Assembly (NCBI GenBank): GCA_002436065.1 | Contig: DIXP01000019.1 | Span: 29,871 to 93,870, forward strand | From: Chloroflexi bacterium UBA6077 | Lineage (GTDB): Bacteria > Chloroflexota > UBA6077 | Direction of reading: 5' to 3' | Length of the DNA: 64,000 nucleotides | In this document: positions 24,043-30,587 of the stretch, piece after piece | Position numbering within the stretch: position 1 is the stretch's first letter | Layout of the letters: each line of letters starts with the position of its first letter | Translations under genes and position numbers: made by a program | The notes under the pieces: model-generated | Seen by the model: only the letters and a program-made list of their open reading frames with translations | Told to the model about the DNA's origin: nothing | The model's database searches: none

Positions 24043-25014
24043 CTACCTAAGCAGCTGTCTTGCGGCTTGGATCACGCTTTCCTCGTCGGGGATGGCCTTC
24101 CTCTCCAGCTTGCGGTTATAGGGTATCGGGACCTCCGGGGCTGCCACCCTGGTCACGGGGGCATCCAGGTAGTCGAATGCTCCCTCGTAGATTCGGGCGG
24201 CAATCTCCGCCCCCATGCCACAGCTGCGCCATCCCTCTTCGGCAACGATCACGTGGTTGGTCTTCCGCACCGACTCCAGTACGGGATCCATGTCCAATGG
24301 GCGAAGGGTACGCAGATCGACCACTTCGGCTTCGATTCCCTCCTTGGACAGCTTTTCGGCTGCCAGCATGGAGGCGACGGCCATGCGGGAGTAGGAGACG
24401 ATGGTCACATCCTCCCCTCGGCGCAGCAGCTGGGACTTGCCGATCTCCTCCATCTGGTCGTCCTCGGACACCTCCCCCTTGAGGCTGTAGAGGAGGCTGT
24501 GTTCCAGGAAGACCACAGGGTTAGGGTTGCGGATGGCGGCCTTCAGGAGGCCCTTGGCGTCTCTGGGCGTAGAGGGAGCCACCACCAGCAGCCCGGGTAC
24601 GTAGGCAAAGTAGTTCTCGAAGGTCTGGGAGTGGGTGGCGGCCAACTGGCCCCAGCCTGCTGCTGTGCGGATCACCAGCGGCACGTTGATCTGGCCGCCA
24701 AACATGTAGTGCAGCTTGGCGGCGTGGTTGACGATCTGATCCAGGGCCAGGAGTGAGAAGTTCACGGTCATCAGCTCAGCCACCGGCCGCAGGCCAGCCA
24801 TGGCCGCTCCGATGGCAGAGCCCACGATGACCGATTCGGCGATGGGGGTATCCCGAAGCCGTTTCTCGCCGAACTCCTCCATCAATCCCTTGGTGACGGC
24901 GTATGTTCCGCCGTAGGCCGCCACATCTTCTCCCATCAGGAAGACCCGCTCGTCTCGGTGCATCTCCTCGCGGAGTGCCTGGCGCAAGGCTTCGCGGTAG
25001 GTGAGATCAGGCAT
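24043..25014 (-). CDS. pdhB: Pyruvate/2-oxoacid dehydrogenase E1 beta subunit
   Basis: Half of the thiamin-diphosphate E1 heterotetramer. Starts MPDLTYREALRQALREEM, shows GEDVAAYGG, the DTPIAES and EL-M-TVNF active-site region (Glu that activates ThDP), and the C-terminal transketolase domain with VVDLRTLRPLDM and EEGWRSCGMGAEI. 323 residues, full length. ATG 25014 overlaps the end region of pdhA by one spacing (stop at 25017), indicating coupling. Confidence 0.95.
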   Translation of the reverse strand: MPDLTYREALRQALREEMHRDERVFLMGEDVAAYGGTYAVTKGLMEEFGEKRLRDTPIAESVIVGSAIGAAMAGLRPVAELMTVNFSLLALDQIVNHAAKLHYMFGGQINVPLVIRTAAGWGQLAATHSQTFENYFAYVPGLLVVAPSTPRDAKGLLKAAIRNPNPVVFLEHSLLYSLKGEVSEDDQMEEIGKSQLLRRGEDVTIVSYSRMAVASMLAAEKLSKEGIEAEVVDLRTLRPLDMDPVLESVRKTNHVIVAEEGWRSCGMGAEIAARIYEGAFDYLDAPVTRVAAPEVPIPYNRKLERKAIPDEESVIQAARQLLR

Positions 25015-25016
25015 GG

Positions 25017-26021
25017 CTACCTCCTGGTCCCCACTGGCTCGGCGGCTCTGGCTTCCTGCTCCACCGGCTCTACGTAGACGCCCTCCCATAGGGCGCTGTC
25101 ATCTGGATCGGGACTCTGCTCGGCGAACTGGACCGCCCCCTCAATCACCCTGTCCACCTCCGCGGAGATGGTCTCCGCCTGCTCGGTGGTGAAGAAGCCG
25201 CCAAGCTGGAGGCTGGTCTGAAAGTGGCGCACGGGGTCGCGCAGCTTCCAGGTTTCCACCTCTTCCCTGTGGCGATACAGCTCCGGATCCGCCATCGAGT
25301 GCCCCCTGTATCGGTAGGTCATGGCCTCCAGCAAGCTGGGTCCCAACCCGCTCCGAGCGTAGTCCACGGCGTTGGAAATGGCATCCCTGACCAACAGTAC
25401 GTCCATCCCGTCCACCTGGCGGCTCGGCATGCCGTAAGCGCAGCCCTTGGAGTGCATCGCCTTGAGGGCCGACGCCCGGGCCAGGTGTGTGCCCATCCCG
25501 TAGGAGTTGTTCTCAACGAGGTAGACGATGGGCAGTCTCCAGAGGGCCGCCAGGTTCAGCGACTCGTGGAACTCCCCGATGTTGGTCGCACCATCACCCA
25601 GGACGCACAGCACCACCTCCCGCCTGTCCTGGTACTGGGATGCGAGGGCTATGCCCGTGGCCAACGGCAGGTGTCCGCCCACGATTGCATATCCGCCCCA
25701 GAAGTGGCGCTCGACGTCGGCGAAGTGCATGGAGCCTCCCTTGCCCTTGTCGAGGCCCGTGGCCTTCCCGAACAGCTCGGCCATGGCCCGCTTCGGATCG
25801 ACGCCCTTGGCCAGGGCATACCCGTGGTCGCGGTAGTGGGTAACCAGGTGATCGCTCCGGTCCAGGGCGGAGACGGCACCCACGGCTACCGCCTCCTCAC
25901 CGATGTACAGATGGAGAAACCCCCCGATCTTTCCCAGGGCGTACATCTCCGCAGCCTTTTCTTCAAAGCGGCGAATCAGCAGCATCTGGCGATACAGTTC
26001 GACTAATTCGTCCTGATTCAT
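25017..26021 (-). CDS. pdhA: Pyruvate/2-oxoacid dehydrogenase E1 alpha subunit
   Basis: ThDP-binding half of E1. The diphosphate/Mg motif is GDGATNIGEFHESLNLAALW...NNSYGM (GDGxxN...NN). Other family marks are YRDHGYALAKGVD, GKGGSMHF and YRYRGHSMADPELYR, the phosphorylation-loop region. 334 residues, normal for bacterial PDH/acetoin-type E1 alpha. Substrate could be pyruvate, acetoin or branched oxoacids; the lipoyl E2 and E1 pairing with no other clues favours pyruvate. It begins 12 bp after an unknown 136-residue gene. Confidence 0.95.
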   Translation of the reverse strand: MNQDELVELYRQMLLIRRFEEKAAEMYALGKIGGFLHLYIGEEAVAVGAVSALDRSDHLVTHYRDHGYALAKGVDPKRAMAELFGKATGLDKGKGGSMHFADVERHFWGGYAIVGGHLPLATGIALASQYQDRREVVLCVLGDGATNIGEFHESLNLAALWRLPIVYLVENNSYGMGTHLARASALKAMHSKGCAYGMPSRQVDGMDVLLVRDAISNAVDYARSGLGPSLLEAMTYRYRGHSMADPELYRHREEVETWKLRDPVRHFQTSLQLGGFFTTEQAETISAEVDRVIEGAVQFAEQSPDPDDSALWEGVYVEPVEQEARAAEPVGTRR

Positions 26022-26033
26022 ATTATGTCCATG

Positions 26034-26444
26034 CTACAGCGAAAGCTCTCGGCGGAGCCGCTCAGCCAGATCCGATGGGCTTCCGATGCTGATCCAGTGT
26101 ATGTCCCCCATGGGCGCTTTGCCCTCAATCGACTCAGGCACCAGCACCAACGCGACCTTTTCGATGAAGGCGACCCTGGGATCGGAGTCCGGGGTGTTGG
26201 TCTCCACTGCCTCCTGGAAGTAGTTCAGGATGTTGGAGATCTCCTCCTCGAACTCGCCCTGCAGTGGGAAGACTGAGATGTTGAACACCAACAGCCTTCC
26301 CTCCTTGAGTGCGGCCGCCCCTGGGGTGAAATAGGGAAACAGCTTCTTGTCCTCGGTGACGATCTCGAAGCCGTGCCCCTCGAGCAGTTGGACGCTGTTC
26401 TCCACCAGCATCTGGACGGTCTTGTCTACCTGGATGTGCGACAT
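26034..26444 (-). CDS. Conserved-looking protein of unknown function upstream of pdhA
   Basis: 136 residues, soluble, mixed alpha/beta. It begins MSHIQVDKTVQMLVENSVQL and contains an acidic helix (GEFEEEISNILNYFQEAVET) and VALVLVPESIEGKAP. No known motif, signal or membrane segment is visible. ATG 26444 follows GGAGGATCC; earlier in-frame codons (to 26585) lack a ribosome-binding site. Lies 12 bp before pdhA on the same strand, so probably in the pdh transcript. Confidence 0.7.
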   Translation of the reverse strand: MSHIQVDKTVQMLVENSVQLLEGHGFEIVTEDKKLFPYFTPGAAALKEGRLLVFNISVFPLQGEFEEEISNILNYFQEAVETNTPDSDPRVAFIEKVALVLVPESIEGKAPMGDIHWISIGSPSDLAERLRRELSL

Positions 26445-26598
26445 CGGGATCCTCCACAGAAGATATGCGGGTGCCCAGGCGGCTGCACAGTGAAGAAGGG
26501 TCGGCCCCTGGGAGCATCGCGACCCAGGTTGTTGTACAGCAATCCTCGTGCCGCGCCTGGGACGAAGGGCATGGTTCATCATCAAAGGTATCGATCTT

Positions 26599-26618
26599 GC
26601 GGCTGGGTTCCCAGCCGC
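26599..26618 (+). promoter_or_regulatory. Stable hairpin in the leader of the Hsp20 gene
   Basis: GCGGCTGGG (26599-26607) pairs perfectly with CCCAGCCGC (26610-26618) across a TT turn, in the divergent spacer between the unknown gene (minus) and hsp20 (plus), about 70 bp before the Hsp20 ATG. It is not the CIRCE consensus. A T-containing tail (CATCTTGTTG) follows, so an attenuator or RNA element is possible. Confidence 0.4.
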
Positions 26619-26688
26619 CTCATCTTGTTGTGCGGGGCTGGCCCGTGTCTACGAGAGCTGTCTACTAGAGTCCGGGAGGTACGCAAGC

Positions 26689-27192
26689 ATGTCTATGACT
26701 CGGTATGATCCCCTGACCCGTCTAGTCACCCTGCGGGACGCCGTCGACAGGATGTTCGACGAGGCATTTGGCCGGACCGCCACCGGCCGTATGGGACCCG
26801 CTATGCTCCCCATCGACATGTTCGAGCGGCAGGATGAACTGGTGGTGATGGCCGCGGTACCGGGGGCGCGACCAGAGGATGTGGAGATCAGCGTCGCGAA
26901 CGACAGCCTGACCATCCGCGCCACCACCCATACTGAGATGGAGAAGGAGGAATCTCAGAACTGGAACTGGTACATGCACGAGCTGCAGGCCGGCCAGTTC
27001 ACCCGCACCATGTCATTGCCCTTCCCCGTTTCGCCCGACAAGGCCGAGGCCCGATTCGAGAATGGAATGCTTCACCTGCGGCTGCCCAAGTCCGAGGCAG
27101 CCATGCCGAAGCGGATCAAGGTGCAGCCGGGAGCGAGCCAGAGCCGCCAGATCGGCACCCAACAGATGCAGCAGGGCGGCCAGGGCTCCTAG
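26689..27192 (+). CDS. Small heat-shock protein (Hsp20/alpha-crystallin)
   Basis: ATP-independent holdase chaperone. The alpha-crystallin domain runs from about residue 40 to 140: LPIDMFERQDELVVMAAVPG, the EISVANDSLTIRA strands, and FTRTMSLPFPVSPDKAEARF followed by ENGMLHLRLPKSE (the A-x-x-x-n-GvL-type motif, here NGML). N-terminal MTRYDPLTRLVTLRDAVDRMF is typical. The tail is Gln/Gly-rich. ATG 26689 is preceded by GGGAGGT. 167 residues. Confidence 0.95.
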   Translation: MSMTRYDPLTRLVTLRDAVDRMFDEAFGRTATGRMGPAMLPIDMFERQDELVVMAAVPGARPEDVEISVANDSLTIRATTHTEMEKEESQNWNWYMHELQAGQFTRTMSLPFPVSPDKAEARFENGMLHLRLPKSEAAMPKRIKVQPGASQSRQIGTQQMQQGGQGS

Positions 27193-27229
27193 ACGCCGCC
27201 CCGGCTGTGACCGCGCGGTCCAGATGTGA

Positions 27230-27235
27230 TAAGAT
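27230..27235 (+). promoter_or_regulatory. Probable -10 box of tRNA-Gln
   Basis: TAAGAT followed by TCGGCC; the tRNA-Leu gene has the same TAAGATTC with a good -35. A weak TGTGAC at 27206-27211 (18-bp spacer) could be the -35. A small CCGGTG/CACCGG hairpin lies between the box and the tRNA. Confidence 0.4.
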
Positions 27236-27284
27236 TCGGCCTGGAGACCGGTGTTCACCGGCCTCTAGGCCGATCCTCTACCAT

Positions 27285-27358
27285 TGCCAGGTCGTCTAGT
27301 GGTAGGACTCGGGACTTTGGATCCCGTTACCCAGGTTCGAATCCTGGCCTGGCAGCCA
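27285..27358 (+). tRNA. tRNA-Gln (anticodon TTG)
   Basis: Cloverleaf reads cleanly: 7-bp acceptor TGCCAGG/CCTGGCA, D-arm GTCGTCTAGTGGTAGGAC, anticodon stem CGGGA/TCCCG around loop CTTTGGA with anticodon TTG, T-arm with GGTTCGAATCC, discriminator G and an encoded CCA. 74 nt. Confidence 0.97.
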
Positions 27359-27545
27359 TCAATGGGCGAGCCCTTGAATCCCTGTTTGGTGACGTACAGG
27401 TTGCCGAAGCGATCGACCTCCGTCGGCATACCTATGCTCTGGAATGCCTCCGCCATGTAGTCCACGACCGCGTGCTCGAAGCCTGCCACCCCATCGATGG
27501 TTAGATATGCTGTGCCAGGGTATCCTTCACTGCTTTCCTCTCCTC
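27359..27545 (-). pseudogene. N-terminal fragment of an M42-type peptidase cut off at tRNA-Gln
   Basis: On the minus strand, TIDGVAGFEHAVVDYMAEAF and then GMPTEVDRFGNLYVTKQG match the start of M42 glutamyl aminopeptidase-like proteins (x-x-GvxGfE...vxxD-x-x-GNl). Just upstream, in another frame, KAVKDTLAQH is followed by TAA, suggesting a frameshift in the original leader. The reading ends exactly at the 3' end of the tRNA; everything after residue ~50 is gone. A broken relic, recognised by pattern. Confidence 0.6.
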
Positions 27546-27769
27546 ACACAGGTGGACGGGGGAGCGATGCGGCTCAGTGGGAGTTCAGCTCTCCCCGCTT
27601 CTCCTTGATAGATGGGCAAGGGGCGCGATTACCCGGTACTCCACAGGTTCTCTGGTCTGCAATGGTCGGGAACGGTTTGACGGGACGGCTCGGAGGCTTC
27701 TCTATGGGACGTTACGGCATGGTACACTCCCCCATACTGCCCGTCAAAGAACCCTCCAAGGATGGAAGG
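27546..27769. other. Short non-coding stretch before the DUF4031 gene
   Basis: No recognisable gene or strong promoter. The frame of the downstream gene stays open through here with an in-frame ATG at 27704, but this part has no family similarity I recognise. Confidence 0.3.
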
Positions 27770-28075
27770 ATGATTCTCATTGATCCCTTGCGAGCCTACC
27801 CCCGCTGCCGTTTCCCCGTCAAGACATGGTGCCACATGATGACCGATGACCCGACGGAGGACGGGCTGGAGGAGCTGCACTCCATGGCCGAGGCTATCGG
27901 ACTGCGCAGGGAGCGGTTCCAGGCCCGCCGCGGCCTGCCCCATTACGACCTGATCCCCTGCATGCGGGGTCTGGCCCTGCTGCTCGGGGCGGTGGAGGTC
28001 AACACCCTCGAGTTGGCGCGGAGGTGCTGGCGCGGAACGTGCCGGAGTAGCGGCCCCAACAGACCGTCCTGTTGA
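27770..28075 (+). CDS. DUF4031-family protein
   Basis: 101-residue protein starting MILIDPLRAYPRCRFPVKTW, then HMMTDD and EELHSMAEAIGLRRERFQARR, then PHYDL and a GAVEVN end. The conserved H-x-x-x-D, ELH-x-x-A and PHYD pattern is that of DUF4031, whose function is unknown. ATG 27770 is 7 nt after AAGGA. The last residues (WRGTCRSSGPNRPSC) are atypical and may be a degraded C-terminus. Confidence 0.7.
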   Translation: MILIDPLRAYPRCRFPVKTWCHMMTDDPTEDGLEELHSMAEAIGLRRERFQARRGLPHYDLIPCMRGLALLLGAVEVNTLELARRCWRGTCRSSGPNRPSC

Positions 28076-28105
28076 GGCCAAGCGTCCTGAGGAGGGCTGT
28101 GCAAC

Positions 28106-28588
28106 GTGAGCACGGGAAGGGACCACCCAAAGAAGCCGGTGGAGACCGTCTGCGATTTCATAGAGGCGTTGGAGTCCCACGATATCGATCGGGCAGCAGA
28201 GTACCTGGCCGACGACTTCTCCTTCATCGGCCTGACGCCGTTTCCCATGGACAAGGGGATGTACATCGAGTTCCAGAGGGGTATCGCCGCCGCCTTCAGC
28301 GACTGGTCGCTGAACCTCACCGGCATACAGGAGGAGGGTGGCGTGGTAAGGGGCACTGCCCGCACCACCGCTACACATACGGGCGACCTTGTGTTACCGA
28401 TCCCGGATCTGCCGGTCCTCCCGGCCACAGGGAAGATTATCAAGCTGCCCGCCGAGACTCACTTGTACTCTGTCAGAGGGGGCAAGATCTCGTCCATCCA
28501 TGTGTTGGTGGTGCCCGGCGGCGGCCTACAGGGGGTGTACAGGCAGTTGGGGGCCAGGGTGCCTCTACCCTCCATCATCGAGGGATGA
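28106..28588 (+). CDS. SnoaL/NTF2-like fold protein
   Basis: 160 residues of cone-shaped alpha+beta fold: helix PVETVCDFIEALESHDIDRA, then AEYLADDFSFIGLTP and later strands TGIQEEGGVVRGTARTTATH and LPAETHLYSVRGGKISSIHV. These are hallmarks of SnoaL-like polyketide cyclases and ketosteroid-isomerase-like proteins, a superfamily with many reactions, so no substrate is assigned. GTG 28106 follows GAGGAGGGC. Confidence 0.75.
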   Translation: MSTGRDHPKKPVETVCDFIEALESHDIDRAAEYLADDFSFIGLTPFPMDKGMYIEFQRGIAAAFSDWSLNLTGIQEEGGVVRGTARTTATHTGDLVLPIPDLPVLPATGKIIKLPAETHLYSVRGGKISSIHVLVVPGGGLQGVYRQLGARVPLPSIIEG

Positions 28589-28664
28589 CATCATCAACAC
28601 TGTTGGCATGGAAAGTGCCGCTCTGCCTCGTGAAGACGACTCAGCTATTGGTAGGAGGTGTGGC

Positions 28665-28994
28665 ATGGCGGCGGGCAGGGCGATGTTCTTGATCCGGCTC
28701 CAACCCGGACAGGAAGAGGAGTTCCAGCGGAGGTGGGAGGAGGCATTCGACGACCTCCTGAACCAGCCGGGGTTCCGTGGCAGGGAATTGATCCGCGTCG
28801 ACGACGGGACCGGTACCTTTGTCGTCCTTTCCGAGTGGGAATCCGTCGACGACTACATGGCCTGGCGCAACAGCCTGACCCGATCCCACGTTTACGGGGG
28901 CGATCTACAGCCCCTCTTCTCCGCGCCACCCATCACCGGAGTGGGCGAGGTTGTGCTCCGGATGGAGCGAGAGGGACTACCGGCCAAGCTGTAG
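28665..28994 (+). CDS. Antibiotic-biosynthesis-monooxygenase (ABM) domain protein
   Basis: 109-residue dimeric ferredoxin-like fold: FLIRLQPGQEEEFQRRWEEA, QPGFRGRELIRVDDGTG and VVLSEWESVDDYMAWRNS are typical of the ABM/heme-degrading-monooxygenase-like family. ATG 28665 has a strong AGGAGGT; ATG 28608 is an in-frame alternative. Reaction unknown. Its end overlaps the convergent next gene by 18 bp. Confidence 0.78.
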   Translation: MAAGRAMFLIRLQPGQEEEFQRRWEEAFDDLLNQPGFRGRELIRVDDGTGTFVVLSEWESVDDYMAWRNSLTRSHVYGGDLQPLFSAPPITGVGEVVLRMEREGLPAKL

Positions 28995-29501
28995 GATCGC
29001 CACTCCCAGGTTCATGACGTCCAGCACCCGGTTCAGCCGGACGTTTCTGCGCTGGTTCTGTACCCTGTGCACGCACCAAATGCTCTGTCTCGGCTTGCTG
29101 CTATCCTTGTCATAGGTGTCGGTTCGCTCGATGACGATGTGGGGGAAACGGGTCGGGAAGTCCTGTACCTGCTGGATAATCCCGTTCCCAGCATCCTCCA
29201 CTTGGGCTATGGGGCCGCCGTCCGATCCGTCGTGGAGGAATCGGATGGAGCGGGACAGTATCTCCTCCACCCTGTCGAGACGCAGCTTCTTGGGGTTGAC
29301 CGTTTCGGGCAGGGGGACGGCTCCCAGCCGTCCCGGCTCCTGATGGTACTTGCACATGAGGTCCAGGGTGTCTAACTCGCCCCTGAGCATCCGGAGCAGG
29401 GTAGCGCGGACGTGGACGCTGTAGCGCTGCTCGTCCGGGTTGAAGTCCGGTAGAGGGTTGTCCCCCAGCAGATCGTCGGTATAGACCCTTGCCACTGCCA
29501 T
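28977..29501 (-). CDS. Hypothetical protein, convergent with the ABM gene
   Basis: 174 residues with no motif I recognise. It begins MAVARVYTDDLLGDNPLPDF, has RATLLRMLRGELDTLDLM and ends in a basic/hydrophobic helix (NRVLDVMNLGVAILQLGR). GGGGAGGCAACG precedes the ATG at 29501. Codon usage resembles the neighbours, which supports coding. Confidence 0.6.
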   Translation of the reverse strand: MAVARVYTDDLLGDNPLPDFNPDEQRYSVHVRATLLRMLRGELDTLDLMCKYHQEPGRLGAVPLPETVNPKKLRLDRVEEILSRSIRFLHDGSDGGPIAQVEDAGNGIIQQVQDFPTRFPHIVIERTDTYDKDSSKPRQSIWCVHRVQNQRRNVRLNRVLDVMNLGVAILQLGR

Positions 29502-29602
29502 CGTTGCCTCCCCGCGCCGTGGCCCATCGCCGGCACGTGCGTGCTGTTATGCAGAGCCACCGCCAATGACAAGATCCATACCTGGCAGTGATTGGTGCAG
29601 GC

Positions 29603-29760
29603 TCAACTGAGCATGTCGCTCTCCGGTGTCAGCTCCCCATCGGGGAAGACGTACTTACGGATGAAGGCACCACGTTTGAAGACGTAGCGATCGAGCGGAT
29701 TAGGGGCGCCCGGGTTCTTCGCCGACGCGGTGATGGCGTGCTTCAGGGAGAGGCCCTTGG
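29603..29760 (-). pseudogene. Remnant of a cyclopropane-fatty-acid synthase-like methyltransferase
   Basis: The minus strand encodes GLSLKHAITASAKNP, then FKRGAFIRKYVFPDGELTPE before a stop at 29603. FI-x-KY-x-FP-x-G-x-L is the signature after the SAM-binding domain of cyclopropane synthases. About 45 residues are recognisable; the sequence upstream is out of frame or unrelated and the C-terminal part is missing. Fragment only. Confidence 0.5.
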
Positions 29761-29935
29761 GTGGATGCGTCTGTCGCGATGGGCAGCGCACCCGATTTGC
29801 GGCGCGGGCTGGCGATAGCCGCGATCCAGACTCTTCCCCGCCCCACTCCAGAGAGAGTCCACCGTGTCGCCCAGGACCCCGCCCAGGAGCGCGCGGGCAA
29901 GGTGAATGGTGGGCCATACCCAGCGCGAGTCCTCC

Positions 29936-29965
29936 TTGACAAGTCCTTGTCGGTGGGATCAGAAT
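29936..29965 (+). promoter_or_regulatory. Sigma-70-type promoter for the ChrB-like/P-type ATPase unit
   Basis: Perfect -35 TTGACA at 29936-29941, 18-bp spacer, -10 CAGAAT at 29960-29965 (4 of 6). Predicted start lies near 29972, right at the palindrome. Confidence 0.6.
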
Positions 29966-29974
29966 GTATCCAAT

Positions 29975-29986
29975 GTTACATGTAAC
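29975..29986. promoter_or_regulatory. 12-bp perfect palindrome, candidate operator
   Basis: GTTACATGTAAC lies about 10 bp after the -10 box and 28 bp before the ChrB-like ATG. Placement over the start of transcription suits a repressor site; the binding protein could be the ChrB-N product, but that is untested. Confidence 0.5.
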
Positions 29987-30013
29987 GGATAGTTCACGTA
30001 ACTTGGAGTGCAT

Positions 30014-30583
30014 ATGGACGATCAAGCAGCTCGCCAGTGGCTGATACTGGCCTACAAAGTTCCCTCGGAGCCGACCCGCATCCGCACCTCCGTCTGGCGC
30101 CAGGTGAAAGCCCTCGGCTGCCTATACCTCCAGCAGGCGGTGTGGTTGCTGCCGAAGACCACCCAGACTGAAGCAGAACTCCAGAAGCTCTCAGCCAGGA
30201 TCGAGGAGACGGGCGGGGAGGCGAGTCTTCTCTCCACTACTTCCCCGAACCCAGCCTGGGAAGGGCGGACCATCGCGGGGTTCAACCGGGCCAGGGACGA
30301 GGAGTACGCTGAGGTGATCGAGAACGAGGAGCGGTTCGAGGACGAGATAAGACGGGAGACGCGCAAGGAGAAGTTCACCTTCGCCGAGATGGAGGACATG
30401 GAGGCCGACTGGGAGAAGCTCAAGAAATGGTATGAGCGGGTGGTAGTTCGCGACTTCTTCGGGGCTCCGGGGCGTCAGGAGGCGGAAGCCCGTCTAGCGG
30501 AGGGCGAGGAGATGCTTGAGGGGTTCAACCGTCGTGTCTACGAGCACGAGGGGGTGCAGGAGAGCGGCGAGGTGGAGGGGTAG
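30014..30583 (+). CDS. ChrB N-terminal-domain protein
   Basis: 189 residues. The start RQWLILAYKVPSEPTRIRTS, then VWRQVKALGCLYLQQAVWLLP and IEETGGEASLL match the N-terminal domain of ChrB, associated with chromate resistance and regulation. The C-terminal ChrB domain is absent; instead a Glu/Arg-rich helical region follows. ATG 30014 follows GGAG. The next gene, 4 bp on, is a P-type ATPase and not the chromate pump ChrA, so the regulated ion may not be chromate. Confidence 0.78.
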   Translation: MDDQAARQWLILAYKVPSEPTRIRTSVWRQVKALGCLYLQQAVWLLPKTTQTEAELQKLSARIEETGGEASLLSTTSPNPAWEGRTIAGFNRARDEEYAEVIENEERFEDEIRRETRKEKFTFAEMEDMEADWEKLKKWYERVVVRDFFGAPGRQEAEARLAEGEEMLEGFNRRVYEHEGVQESGEVEG

Positions 30584-30587
30584 CCGA

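Larger units (their letters stand above)
29761..30013. other. Non-coding stretch with the chrB promoter region
   Basis: Degraded sequence followed by the promoter and palindrome described separately. No gene recognised. Confidence 0.4.

Noticed and set aside
26599..26618. Hairpin before hsp20 considered as a CIRCE/HrcA site
   Set aside because: It does not match the CIRCE consensus (TTAGCACTC-N9-GAGTGCTAA).
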